A DNA stretch of 64,000 nt from positions 566,323 through 630,322 of the forward strand of contig JAEWGT010000011.1 of assembly GCA_023388175.1 (NCBI GenBank). The letters are read 5' to 3'. The notes below the pieces were generated by a model that searched no databases, had not been told where the DNA came from, and saw only the letters and a list, made by a program, of their open reading frames with translations. Positions 43,297-53,563 of the stretch are shown in pieces. Position numbers and translations under genes: made by a program. Numbering within the stretch: the stretch's first letter is position 1; each line of letters starts with the position of its first letter. This stretch comes from Pseudomonadota bacterium (GTDB lineage: Bacteria > Pseudomonadota > Alphaproteobacteria > Rhizobiales > Devosiaceae).

Positions 43297-43542
43297 TTGA
43301 GCGAACAGCAGAATTGGCCAACTCCCGCCCAGATCCGGGCGGGACGAGCCCTCCTCGACTGGAGCCAGCAGGAGCTTGCGGGCCACAGCGGCATCGGTCG
43401 CCGGACAGTGGCGGCCTACGAGAACGGTGGCGACAGGGTGATGCCTACCAGCGTCGTGGCCATGAAAGAGGCCTTGGAGCGTGCCGGCGTCAGGTTTAGT
43501 GGCGAAGACGAACCCGAAGGCGTGCATCGGGTCCTCCGCTAG
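43297..43542 (+). CDS. XRE family helix-turn-helix regulator
   Basis: An 81-residue protein consisting almost only of a Cro/CI-type helix-turn-helix (RALLDWSQQELAGHSGIGRR). Translation probably starts at TTG 43297; no ATG is available upstream of the domain. It is divergent from the protease operon across 218 bp and is the natural candidate for its repressor. Confidence 0.75.
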   Translation: MSEQQNWPTPAQIRAGRALLDWSQQELAGHSGIGRRTVAAYENGGDRVMPTSVVAMKEALERAGVRFSGEDEPEGVHRVLR

Positions 43543-43587
43543 CCGTGAGGTTCCCGATCGTGCCGTGAGGTGACGCTGGGAAGGGTG

Positions 43588-43896
43588 TTATCCCTCGCCG
43601 ATGATGCGGCGAACCTTGGCCAACTTGACGTCGAAGCCTTCCTCGGCAGCAAGGGTGCCGAAGAACCGTCTATCGGCATCGACCAGCTGGATGGAGGCTT
43701 GGTTGGAGACACGTCGGGCAAGATCGGCGAGATCGGCGCCGTCTGAGTGCTTCACCGACATGGTGCCCGAAACGACGGAGACGGATACGTCCTCGACTCC
43801 TTGAATGCGACGTGCGGCGGTATCCACTTTTGAAGCACAGCTGGCGCAATCCATACCGTCCACCTTGAAGCGTGTGGTTCCAATCCTTGCCTCCAT
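43588..43896 (-). CDS. Heavy-metal-associated (HMA) domain protein
   Basis: A 102-residue protein whose first 70 residues form an HMA domain with the metal-binding motif GMDCASCAS. The tail (about 30 residues, FGTLAAEEGFDVKLAKVRR) is extra relative to CopZ. The start at 43896 has AAGGAG about 10 bp upstream and lies downstream of the MerR-type promoter; the longer frame would begin inside the promoter. It may carry a soft metal ion to an exporter. Confidence 0.8.
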   Translation of the reverse strand: MEARIGTTRFKVDGMDCASCASKVDTAARRIQGVEDVSVSVVSGTMSVKHSDGADLADLARRVSNQASIQLVDADRRFFGTLAAEEGFDVKLAKVRRIIGEG

Positions 43897-43927
43897 CGGC
43901 AGCGACTCCTTGAATTCTCCATCATTG

Positions 43928-43958
43928 CCGTACATCCTCCAGTCACTATAGGAGCAAG
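43928..43958 (-). promoter_or_regulatory. MerR-type (CadR/PbrR-like) promoter of the HMA gene
   Basis: On the minus strand TTGCTC, a 19-bp spacer containing CTATAGTGACTGGAG, and TACGGC. The 19-bp spacer and centred dyad are hallmarks of MerR-controlled promoters. The divergent MerR gene starts at 43964. Confidence 0.7.
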
Positions 43959-43963
43959 CGGAA

Positions 43964-44395
43964 ATGAGTCACGGCATCGCGATCGGGAAAGTTTCAGAGG
44001 CAACGGGGGTCAAGATCCCCACCATCCGGTACTACGAGCAGATCGGGTTGCTGCCGGCTCCGCCGCGCACCGAAGGGAACCGCCGCACCTACCACCACAA
44101 GGATGCCGAGCGCCTGACCTTCATCCGGCATTCCCGTGAGCTGGGCTTCGAGATCGACCAGATCAGAACGCTCCTCGACCTGCAGGATCGTCCAGATCAG
44201 TCATGTGCCGACGCCGACACCATCGCCAGGGCTCGTCTGGTTGAAGTGAAGGACAAGATCGCCAGCCTCAAGGCTCTCGAGGCCGAACTGGAGCGCATGG
44301 TCGAGGGCTGTTCGCATGGTCGGGTGGAAAGCTGCCAGGTAATCGAGATCCTAGCCGACCATGGCAAGTGCAAGCACCACCAGCACGACGCATGA
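43964..44395 (+). CDS. MerR family metal-responsive regulator (CadR/PbrR type)
   Basis: A 143-residue MerR protein. The winged helix spans about residues 1-70 (IPTIRYYEQIGLLPAPPR). Metal-binding cysteines are at 81, 116 and 124, the pattern of Cd/Pb/Zn-type regulators, and the C-terminus is histidine rich (CKHHQHDA). It is divergent from the HMA gene across its operator. The TIR gene follows 33 bp downstream and may be cotranscribed. Confidence 0.85.
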   Translation: MSHGIAIGKVSEATGVKIPTIRYYEQIGLLPAPPRTEGNRRTYHHKDAERLTFIRHSRELGFEIDQIRTLLDLQDRPDQSCADADTIARARLVEVKDKIASLKALEAELERMVEGCSHGRVESCQVIEILADHGKCKHHQHDA

Positions 44396-44428
44396 TCCGC
44401 TTCCTTCAACGCGTGTCCAGAAGCAGCC

Positions 44429-45385
44429 ATGACCACAGTGTTCTTTTCCTACTCCCATCGTGACGAAATGCTCCGCGATCAACTGGAGACCCAGTTGGCC
44501 ATGCTGAAGCGCCAGGGCGTGATCGAGACATGGCACGACCGACGCATCGTTGCGGGGGAGGAACTCGACGGTTCGATCAGTACGGAACTCGAAAGTGCCG
44601 AGATAGTGCTCCTGCTGGTAAGCCCAGACTTCCTGGCATCGGACTACTGCTACGACAAGGAGATGACTGTCGCCTTGGATCGGCAGGCCAGAGGTGAAGC
44701 CGTTGTTATTCCCGTCATCCTTCGCCCCTGCGAATGGCACCATGCTCCCTTCGGCAAACTGCGGGCCACACCTTCGGACGGCAAGCCGGTGACGCAGTGG
44801 CCAGACCGGGATGTGGCCATGCTCGACGTGGTCAAGGACATCAGGAAAGCGGCGGAGCGATTCGCCGACCCGGTCCGATCCCGCTCGGAGCCCACAAGAT
44901 TGGTTTCGTCCACGACCGCGGTTGCGGCGGGTCCGAGGTCCAGCAATCTACGCCTGGCCAAAAGCTTCACGGATCAGGACAAGGATCGTTTCAGGGTGGA
45001 AGCCTTCGAGTTCCTCGCCAAATATTTCGAGAATTCTTTGGCGGAACTGGGCGAGCGTAACGACGGCATCGACGGCGATTTCCGGCGGATCGATTCCAAC
45101 CGTTTCACCGCGGCGGTTTACCGAGGCGGCAAGGCCATTACCCGTTGCACGATCTTCATGGGCGGCGGGTTCTCCACGAACGGCATCAGCTATGTCGATG
45201 GGGAAACCATGGAGTCGAACGGCTATAACGAGAACCTCAGGGTGGATGCCGACGAGCAGTCGATGTTCCTGCGCAGCATGGGCATGCGCTCGTTCGGCGG
45301 CCAACGCGAGGAGCACCTCACGCTCGAGGGAGCTGCCGAAATCTACTGGTCCATGTTCATCGGGCGACTGCAGGGTGACATGTAG
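44429..45385 (+). CDS. TIR domain protein
   Basis: A 318-residue protein. Residues 1-130 form a TIR domain (FFSYSHRDEMLRDQLE; ETWHDRRIVAGEELDGSI; LLLVSPDFLASDYCYDKE), with the likely catalytic glutamate at residue 78. Residues about 190-318 are a separate domain with no family that I recognise (FTAAVYRGGKAITRCTIFMG). Bacterial TIR domains commonly cleave NAD in antiviral defence. The NAD synthetase gene lies 65 bp downstream in the same direction, an unusual neighbour. Confidence 0.8.
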   Translation: MTTVFFSYSHRDEMLRDQLETQLAMLKRQGVIETWHDRRIVAGEELDGSISTELESAEIVLLLVSPDFLASDYCYDKEMTVALDRQARGEAVVIPVILRPCEWHHAPFGKLRATPSDGKPVTQWPDRDVAMLDVVKDIRKAAERFADPVRSRSEPTRLVSSTTAVAAGPRSSNLRLAKSFTDQDKDRFRVEAFEFLAKYFENSLAELGERNDGIDGDFRRIDSNRFTAAVYRGGKAITRCTIFMGGGFSTNGISYVDGETMESNGYNENLRVDADEQSMFLRSMGMRSFGGQREEHLTLEGAAEIYWSMFIGRLQGDM

Positions 45386-45450
45386 ATGAACCGCTCCTTG
45401 GATCGGGGCGTCCAGACCATGAACAGGACGGATGAAAGGAAGCCAGGACG

Positions 45451-46275
45451 ATGAGCACGCAAGCCCAGATCATGGCCGAATTGGGCGTCGCTCCGACGTT
45501 CGATGCGCTTGCCGAAGCGGAGAGACGGGTGGCGTTCCTCAAGGATTACCTCGTGCGCTCCCGGCTTGCCACTTATGTCCTGGGCATCAGCGGCGGCATC
45601 GATTCCACCACGGCGGCCTTGCTCGCGCAGCGGGCCGCCCGTGAACTGAGGGCGGAAGGGCATGAAGCCCGGTTTGTCGCGGTAAGACTTCCCTACGGTA
45701 CGCAGGCAGACGAGAAGGACGCCCGGGCGGCGTTGGCGGCGATCAATCCTGACCAGACCTTCACCGTCAACATCAAGCCGGCTGCGGACGCCATGTGGCA
45801 ACAGGTAAAATCCGCCGGGTTCGTGCCGAACGACGCAGCCCAGGAGGATTTCGTCCTCGGCAACGTCAAGGCGAGGCAGCGCATGATCGCTCAGTACGCC
45901 CTGGCAGGGGGTCTCAAGGGCCTCGTCATCGGCACCGACCATGCCGCCGAGGCGGTCATGGGCTTCTTCACCAAGTTCGGCGACGGCGCCGCCGACATCC
46001 TGCCGCTCGCCGGCCTGAACAAGCGAAGGGTCCGCGCCATAGCAGCCCACCTCGGTGTACCGTCGGAGCTGGTGTTCAAGGTGCCTACGGCGGATCTCGA
46101 GGACAATGCCCCTTTGCGGCCAGACGAGGACGCCTATGGGGTGACCTACGACCAGATCGACGATTTCCTCGAAGGCAGGGCGGTTCCCGATTTCGCCCGC
46201 GATCGGATCGTGAACGCCTATCGCGCGACCGCCCACAAGCGAGCCCTTCCGGTCGCCGCCAACGCCGCGGACTGA
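45451..46275 (+). CDS. nadE: Ammonia-dependent NAD+ synthetase
   Basis: A 274-residue enzyme that makes NAD from deamido-NAD, ATP and ammonia. The PP-loop SGGIDSTTAALLAQ is near residue 47, and GTDHAAEAVMGFFTKFGDG and NKRRVRAIAAHLG are conserved in NadE. There is no glutaminase domain, so it is the short form. The length and motifs are complete. Its location behind a TIR gene within a metal-resistance island, not among NAD biosynthesis genes, suggests an accessory copy. Confidence 0.9.
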   Translation: MSTQAQIMAELGVAPTFDALAEAERRVAFLKDYLVRSRLATYVLGISGGIDSTTAALLAQRAARELRAEGHEARFVAVRLPYGTQADEKDARAALAAINPDQTFTVNIKPAADAMWQQVKSAGFVPNDAAQEDFVLGNVKARQRMIAQYALAGGLKGLVIGTDHAAEAVMGFFTKFGDGAADILPLAGLNKRRVRAIAAHLGVPSELVFKVPTADLEDNAPLRPDEDAYGVTYDQIDDFLEGRAVPDFARDRIVNAYRATAHKRALPVAANAAD

Positions 46276-46284
46276 CGGCTTCGT

Positions 46285-46716
46285 CTATGGTTGGAGCGGG
46301 TCCGAAGCGGACTTGGCGGCCTGCACGTCGCGCTGGCGTTCGGGCCAGGTGCTCTTGATGTAGTCGAGCACGGCTGCGATCTCGGCGTCGTCGAGCACCG
46401 CACCGAAGCCCGGCATGTCGGTCTCGTAGCCGGACATCATGGCCGCCGGCCCTTCCTTGACGATCCGGAATAATTGCCGGTCGGAATGATGCCAGGTGTG
46501 GCCGGTCGCGTCGTGGGGCGGTGCCGGCAGGCGCCCGGTCGGCAGCCGCTGCTTCCAGTTCGGCTGACCTTCGAGGTTCGCGCCATGGCAGCTTGCGCAA
46601 TGTTCGACATAGACCTGCCTGCCGGAAGCGTCCTCGGCAAGGGCCGCCCCCGCCGCTCCCGCCAAGGCGACCGCGATCAGAACGGCGAGGTGTTGAGCGC
46701 TTCGATGACACGACAT
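46285..46716 (-). CDS. Monoheme cytochrome c
   Basis: A 143-residue secreted cytochrome with signal peptide (AVLIAVALAGAAGAALA) and heme motif CASCH near residue 40. The axial methionine is probably in YETDMPGFG. A close relative is encoded at 56164-56562; both keep RLPAPPHD.TGHTWHHSD. The start overlaps the MerR gene end by 40 bp. It probably passes electrons in the periplasm; a link to metal oxidation is only suggested by context. Confidence 0.85.
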   Translation of the reverse strand: MSCHRSAQHLAVLIAVALAGAAGAALAEDASGRQVYVEHCASCHGANLEGQPNWKQRLPTGRLPAPPHDATGHTWHHSDRQLFRIVKEGPAAMMSGYETDMPGFGAVLDDAEIAAVLDYIKSTWPERQRDVQAAKSASDPLQP

Positions 46717-47072
46717 TCAGCGACGACCCCTTTCCGGCATTCGGCGACCATCCGCGACAATTCTGCTCGCAGGCTCTGCAACTGCGCCAGGCGACGTTCG
46801 ACCTCGTCCAGTTGAGCCTGTGCGATTCGACTGGCATCGGTGCAGGAGGCCTCGGGCTGTTCCTGCAAAGCCAACAAGGTGCGGACGGACTGCAGGTCGA
46901 AGCCGAGATCGCGGGCGTGGCGGATGAATCCGAGACGGCGGACGTCCGCCTCGCCATAGATGCGGCGCCCGTTGCCCTGTCTGGCCGGTACGGGCAGCAC
47001 GCCCGCTCGTTCGTAGTAGCGGATGGTCTCGATATTGACCCCCGCGTGGCGGGAGAGATCCCCTATCTGCAT
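46677..47072 (-). CDS. MerR family metal-responsive regulator (second)
   Basis: A 131-residue MerR protein with winged helix (VNIETIRYYERAGVLPVPAR) and cysteines at 77, 112 and 120. The start at 47072 is favoured by an AGGA site and by lying outside the divergent operator; the longer frame would run through the promoter. It is divergent from the CDF exporter gene and likely controls it in response to a divalent metal. Confidence 0.85.
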   Translation of the reverse strand: MQIGDLSRHAGVNIETIRYYERAGVLPVPARQGNGRRIYGEADVRRLGFIRHARDLGFDLQSVRTLLALQEQPEASCTDASRIAQAQLDEVERRLAQLQSLRAELSRMVAECRKGVVAECRVIEALNTSPF

Positions 47073-47079
47073 TTCCTGC

Positions 47080-47110
47080 TTGCTCCTGTAGTGACTACAG
47101 GTTGTAGCCT
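47080..47110 (+). promoter_or_regulatory. MerR-type promoter of the CDF exporter gene
   Basis: TTGCTC, a 19-bp spacer with the dyad CTGTAGTGACTACAG, and TAGCCT lie upstream of the exporter gene at 47144. The dyad closely resembles CadR/PbrR operators and the one at 43928-43958. Confidence 0.8.
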
Positions 47111-47143
47111 CTGCACCAAATCGTCTCAAGAAGGAGCAAGGGC

Positions 47144-48022
47144 ATGAGCGCTGCTGCCGAAACCGTACGCTACCAAGTCACTGGCATGGACTGCTCGTCC
47201 TGCGCCGCCAAGATCGAAGGGGCCGCCCGCAAGGTGGACGGTATCCAGGACGTCAAGGTCTCCATCGCCTCCCAGATCATGACGCTCGAGGTGGACGATC
47301 CCGGTCGGCGCTTGCCGCTGCTCGAGACCGCAGTAACGGACCTCGGTTACCAGCTCGACCGGATCGGCGGGCAGAAGGGGGCGAACTCCGAGCACGACCA
47401 GGAAGAGGAGGGCGACGACGATCACATTCCGGACCTCTCGCACGTCACGCCGGCCTACAAGCGGGCTCTCTGGATCGTCGTGCTGCTCAATGTCGGCTAC
47501 GGCATCGTCGAGATCGCCGGCAGCTTCATCGCCGGCTCCCAGGCGCTGCAGGCCGACTCGCTCGACTTCCTTGGCGACGGGCTCATTTCGTTCCTGGGCC
47601 TGATCGCCGTTGGCTGGGGACTTGCCGCCCGGGCGAAGGCGGCCCTGCTGCAGGGCATCTTTCTCGGCCTGCTCGGTTTGGGCGTCGTCGCGTCGACGCT
47701 CTATAGGGTCTTCATCGAGCACCAGCCCGAGAGCCTCTTGATGGGCGGCTTCGCGCTGGTGGCGTTCATGGTCAACGTGCTGGCCGCAGTGGTACTTATC
47801 CCGCACCGCAAGGGCGACGCCAACATGCGAGCGGTTTGGCTGTTCTCCCGCAACGACGCCATCGGCAACCTCGCCGTGGTTGCCGCCGCGGGTGCGGTCT
47901 GGTGGACCGGGTCGCAGTGGCCGGACCTGATCGTCGCCTTCGCGGTGGCCGGCCTGTTCCTGCAGTCCGCTTGGTCGATCATCCGTGATGCGAGGTCTGA
48001 CCTACGGCAGGCTGGCCGATGA
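47144..48022 (+). CDS. Cation diffusion facilitator with N-terminal HMA domain
   Basis: A 292-residue exporter. Residues 1-75 are an HMA domain (GMDCSSCAAKI). After an acidic linker (HDQEEEGDDDH) a CDF-type membrane domain with about six helices begins; the metal-site aspartates are in ADSLDFLGDG and FSRNDAIGN. The usual cytoplasmic C-terminal domain is missing. It exports a divalent cation such as Zn, Cd or Pb. lspA overlaps its end by 4 bp. Confidence 0.87.
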   Translation: MSAAAETVRYQVTGMDCSSCAAKIEGAARKVDGIQDVKVSIASQIMTLEVDDPGRRLPLLETAVTDLGYQLDRIGGQKGANSEHDQEEEGDDDHIPDLSHVTPAYKRALWIVVLLNVGYGIVEIAGSFIAGSQALQADSLDFLGDGLISFLGLIAVGWGLAARAKAALLQGIFLGLLGLGVVASTLYRVFIEHQPESLLMGGFALVAFMVNVLAAVVLIPHRKGDANMRAVWLFSRNDAIGNLAVVAAAGAVWWTGSQWPDLIVAFAVAGLFLQSAWSIIRDARSDLRQAGR

Positions 48023-48510
48023 GCAATCGCGACTCCTCGCTCTTCCTCGTTCTGGGCGTCATCGGCGTGGACGCCTCCACCAAGGAGGCCGCCCTGATGC
48101 ACCTCGACGGGGCTGGCGTGCCGGTGCTGCCGGTGTTGAACCTTACCCTGGGATTCAATACCGGCGTGAGCTTTGGCATGTTCGCCGCGGACGGGCCCGG
48201 GGGCTGGTGGGCCATCGTCCTCGTGACCCTCGTGGTGTCCGCGGTGGTCGCCTGGCTGTGGCACAGGAGCCGTGGACGACTCGAGCGCTTTGGCTACGCC
48301 GCCATCCTGGGCGGGGCACTGGGCAATCTCGTCGACCGCATTCCCGATGGCGCGGTCACCGACTTCATCGACCTGCACGCGGGCGGCTGGCACTTTCCCA
48401 CCTTCAACCTGGCCGACGTCGGCATCACCGCCGGCGTCGTCATGCTGCTGATGGCGACCATCACCGGCGCCTTCGCGGGCCGTACCGCCCCCGGTGCCGG
48501 GCGCCCCTAA
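48019..48510 (+). CDS. lspA: Signal peptidase II-like protein (LspA)
   Basis: A 163-residue membrane protease with four helices. Conserved stretches are GFNTGVSFGMF, GGALGNLVDRI and FNLADVGITAG; the catalytic aspartates are the D of GNLVDRI-V.DFIDLH and of NLADV. An lspA gene next to a CDF or P-type exporter is a known arrangement in lead and zinc resistance loci, where PbrC-type peptidases process accessory proteins. It is an accessory copy. Confidence 0.88.
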   Translation: MSNRDSSLFLVLGVIGVDASTKEAALMHLDGAGVPVLPVLNLTLGFNTGVSFGMFAADGPGGWWAIVLVTLVVSAVVAWLWHRSRGRLERFGYAAILGGALGNLVDRIPDGAVTDFIDLHAGGWHFPTFNLADVGITAGVVMLLMATITGAFAGRTAPGAGRP

Positions 48511-48514
48511 CCCA

Positions 48515-49291
48515 TCAAAGGGCGGCCATGGTCGAGAGCGGCGCGACGGGGCAGGTTCCGTTGGGATCGAGCAGAGCGGCGCCCGTGCGGTTGAAGACGT
48601 AACGCTTCTCGCACACGTCAACCGCCGGCAACTGCAGCGTGCGGTCGAAGATGTCCGTGCCCTCCTTGAGGTTGCGCCAGAAGGGGACATGGGGGCTGGC
48701 GGCGTGCCGCGCGAGGTTTGCCTCCGTCATGCGGAATGGCAGCAACTGCAGCTGCACGGACCGATTGCCGCCCCTGAAGCTCTCGCGAACCAGGGCGTAG
48801 AGTTCCTTGATGCCGTCGTCGGTCATGGCGTAGCAACCCACCGACTTGCAGTCGCCGTGGATCATCAGGTAGCTGCCGGTGCGTCCCCAAGCCTGGTCGA
48901 ACTTGTTCGGGAAACCCACGTTGAACGACAGGAAGTAGTTCGACTTCGGGTTCATCAGGGCTGGGGTCACGTCGTAGAAGCCTTCCGGCGATTGGTAGTC
49001 GCCTTCCTGGATCTTGGGTCCGAGCGCACCCGACCATTTGCAGATCGGATAGGTCTTGAGCAGGGCGTACCGGCCGGTGTGGGTGCGCTTCCACACCTCG
49101 AGCTCGGAACTCTCCTTGAACACCCGGATCATCATCGGTTCGGTAGGCGAGGAACCGATCGCCGCCATCTGGTCCACCAGTCCCTTCGGCAATGGAACGT
49201 TGTGACGATTGTCGCCGACGAACTGGCTGCAGCCGACAAGGAATACGGCTACGATCATGGCCGTGACGAGTTGAAGAAGGCGAGCGGGCAT
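48515..49291 (-). CDS. L,D-transpeptidase family lipoprotein
   Basis: A 258-residue protein with a lipobox (VFLVGCSQ) in the signal sequence, so it is anchored in a membrane. The YkuD-type catalytic motif is HGDCKSVGCYAMTDDG near residue 145. The start at 49291 (MPARLLQLV) is chosen for the signal peptide; the open frame extends upstream without one. It could form or remodel 3-3 peptidoglycan cross-links. It converges on lspA with a 4-bp gap. Confidence 0.82.
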   Translation of the reverse strand: MPARLLQLVTAMIVAVFLVGCSQFVGDNRHNVPLPKGLVDQMAAIGSSPTEPMMIRVFKESSELEVWKRTHTGRYALLKTYPICKWSGALGPKIQEGDYQSPEGFYDVTPALMNPKSNYFLSFNVGFPNKFDQAWGRTGSYLMIHGDCKSVGCYAMTDDGIKELYALVRESFRGGNRSVQLQLLPFRMTEANLARHAASPHVPFWRNLKEGTDIFDRTLQLPAVDVCEKRYVFNRTGAALLDPNGTCPVAPLSTMAAL

Positions 49292-49411
49292 GGGAGTCCT
49301 GTTCAGTTCCGCGTGACCATATCGGACCAGGGTTACCCGATCATGAGCCTCGTTCTCGCTGGATGTGTCTTGCGCCATTGCGCCGTATCCTCAAGAGACA
49401 AGGAGATCACC

Positions 49412-49969
49412 ATGAACGCGGACGACATCGTTGCACTGGAACCGTACGACTACGAAAACAAGATTTTGGCGCAGTGGGAAGACGAAGGCGTCTTGATCGT
49501 TCTTCGGGCCGATAGCCACAAACGCAGACTGAAAAAGGACGACTTCGTCACCGCCATCGCGAGCTGGAAGGACCCAGCAGGCAATTCGAAATCATTCGAA
49601 GGTCCATATCGCATCGAGTTCAAGGACGGCAATTTCGCTTTGGTCCAGGATTGGTGGGCGGCTCGGTACTTCGATGCCAAACCGAAGGACGCGGATGCGA
49701 TTCATGCGATTGCAGTAGTGAAACGGATCATCGGCGAAGAGGCCCCAGCCGCTGCTGCCGCCCACAAACTTAAACTCGTGGTGGCACGGCATCGCCAAGA
49801 ACTTTTGGCTTACGTTTGTCAGCCTTCTGAGACATCTACGCGGACGTCTGGTGCACATACCGATCTTGAACACGTGCAGGCCATGGCTAATGCCTTCATG
49901 GCACTGTATCCCGAGAGCGATCTTGATCTGCCTTTCGATCGATCGGACCGGTCAGGGTTGACGCTCTGA
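49412..49969 (+). CDS. Hypothetical protein
   Basis: A 185-residue soluble protein with an AAGGAG site before the start. The N-terminal half looks like a small alpha/beta domain (NKILAQWEDEGVLIVLRADS); the C-terminal half is helical. No family or motif is recognised. It lies alone between the divergent L,D-transpeptidase and the copper ATPase. Confidence 0.6.
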   Translation: MNADDIVALEPYDYENKILAQWEDEGVLIVLRADSHKRRLKKDDFVTAIASWKDPAGNSKSFEGPYRIEFKDGNFALVQDWWAARYFDAKPKDADAIHAIAVVKRIIGEEAPAAAAAHKLKLVVARHRQELLAYVCQPSETSTRTSGAHTDLEHVQAMANAFMALYPESDLDLPFDRSDRSGLTL

Positions 49970-50054
49970 AGTGTGATGCGGCCGTATAGGGGCTATGGTT
50001 TCGTCCCCGATGTCTCAGGGGTGATCGCTCGCCTGATCGAGATGAGGGTAGGGG

Positions 50055-50085
50055 TTGACCTTCCCACCGTGGCAAGGAGCATCCT
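50055..50085 (+). promoter_or_regulatory. CueR-type promoter of the first copper ATPase gene
   Basis: TTGACC, a 19-bp spacer holding the TTCCCACCGTGGCAAGGA dyad region, and CATCCT precede the GTG start at 50107. It matches the CueR operator layout. Confidence 0.8.
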
Positions 50086-50106
50086 GAACGAAACAGGAGG
50101 CAGATC

Positions 50107-52470
<2,364 letters not shown>

Positions 52471-52486
52471 TCATGGCTCTTCCAAG

Positions 52487-52517
52487 TTGTCCTTGCGCCA
52501 TGGGAAGGTCACAATGC
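52487..52517 (+). promoter_or_regulatory. CueR-type promoter ahead of the small secreted protein gene
   Basis: TTGTCC, a 19-bp spacer with TTGCGCCATGGGAAGG, and CAATGC. It implies a transcript starting near 52524 and therefore a translation start at TTG 52556, not at the upstream start codons in the same frame. Confidence 0.65.
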
Positions 52518-52555
52518 CATCGTCCAAGGGACGCCGCGTTAGGAAAGATTCGCCG

Positions 52556-52879
52556 TTGAAGCCGCTAAGCTGCCTCGTCAACATGCTGGCCCTGCTGATG
52601 GTCCTGCTGCTCGGAGCAGTCTCCGTGCATGCGGACGACGTCCGGCCTTTCGACGTCGCAACTGTTGAGGCCGCTCACAATCATTCTCCCTCCTCGCACA
52701 CTTCGGATCATTCGCATCTTCCTGGTGATGCCGCCGTCCATTGCGGTGCGCCCATACTTGGGATCGAACCGGTGAGTCTGTCGTGCCAGGTAAAAGTGGC
52801 TTCGGTGGTCTATTTTGACCAGGAGACGGACATTCCTCTGTCCTTGGCCATCGAAGACCTTCGACCTCCTCGTAGCTGA
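52556..52879 (+). CDS. Small secreted histidine-rich protein
   Basis: A 107-residue protein with a signal peptide (LVNMLALLMVLLLGAVSVHA) and a mature part with a histidine cluster (HNHSPSSHTSDHSH) and two cysteines. The TTG start at 52556 has AGGAAAG 8 bp upstream. Similar small proteins are at 54448 and 62346. It may bind copper in the periplasm; no family is certain. Confidence 0.6.
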   Translation: MKPLSCLVNMLALLMVLLLGAVSVHADDVRPFDVATVEAAHNHSPSSHTSDHSHLPGDAAVHCGAPILGIEPVSLSCQVKVASVVYFDQETDIPLSLAIEDLRPPRS

Positions 52880-52933
52880 GCCACTCAAAACGGCGGCCGC
52901 ACCTGCGGCATTCAGCAACCTGGACCATGACAA

Positions 52934-53560
52934 ATGAAGATGAATCGAGTTGACCCGAGGCTCCTTGCCTCAGGGTTGTTGCTCGCGGGCGCCGCTTCGG
53001 TGTTCGCGCATGGCGGCGCCACGGGCATAGTAGGCGAGCGGATGGCGGGCATGATGATGCTGAGCGAGCAGATCAAACTGCTGGCTCCCATCGCATCACA
53101 GCCCACTCAAGCGGACGTGCAGGCCATCGCCACAGCCGCCGAAATGATCAAGATGCATGCCGGCCGGTCCATGACCGATCTGTTCCCCCAAGGAAGCATC
53201 GAGGGGCCGTCTGAGGCCAAGCCCGAGATATGGGCGAATTGGCAGACGTTCTCAGACTATGCCGATCGGTTGGCCGAGCTTGGTACCGAACTGGGTACGT
53301 CCGCCGATGAGCTCGTAAAGTCGCCGAGCATGCCGACCCCTGAGCCGGTGGCGGTAAGAGCACAGCTGTCTCAGTGGGAGCAGATGGACTTCGAGTGGCT
53401 GATGGGACTTTCGACCGAACAGGTAGCATCGATCGACATGGCGACCACAGGTTCGATCCATGCCAACAGTGAACCGTTATCAGAGGCGAGACCCGTCGCC
53501 GCAGTCTATGCGGACATCGCAGCCACCTGTGCGGCATGCCATACCGCTTTTCGTCGGTGA
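52934..53560 (+). CDS. Cytochrome c'/c-556-like protein
   Basis: A 208-residue secreted protein with a signal peptide ending VFAHG. It is helical, and its heme motif CAACHTAFR lies at the very C-terminus, as in cytochromes c' and c-556. The next gene starts 4 bp after its stop. A periplasmic electron-carrier role is inferred. Confidence 0.85.
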   Translation: MKMNRVDPRLLASGLLLAGAASVFAHGGATGIVGERMAGMMMLSEQIKLLAPIASQPTQADVQAIATAAEMIKMHAGRSMTDLFPQGSIEGPSEAKPEIWANWQTFSDYADRLAELGTELGTSADELVKSPSMPTPEPVAVRAQLSQWEQMDFEWLMGLSTEQVASIDMATTGSIHANSEPLSEARPVAAVYADIAATCAACHTAFRR

Positions 53561-53563
53561 GCC

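Noticed and set aside
43588..43935. Longer version of the HMA protein starting at 43935
   Set aside because: The extra codons lie at or upstream of the predicted transcription start of the MerR-type promoter, and a good ribosome site precedes 43896.
46085..46957. Leftward frame of 290 codons across the nadE end, cytochrome and MerR genes
   Set aside because: It crosses three well-supported genes and consists of Arg-rich shadow sequence.
48494..49411. Upstream part of the frame that ends at 49969
   Set aside because: It is antisense to the L,D-transpeptidase gene; the real protein starts at 49412 behind an AAGGAG site.
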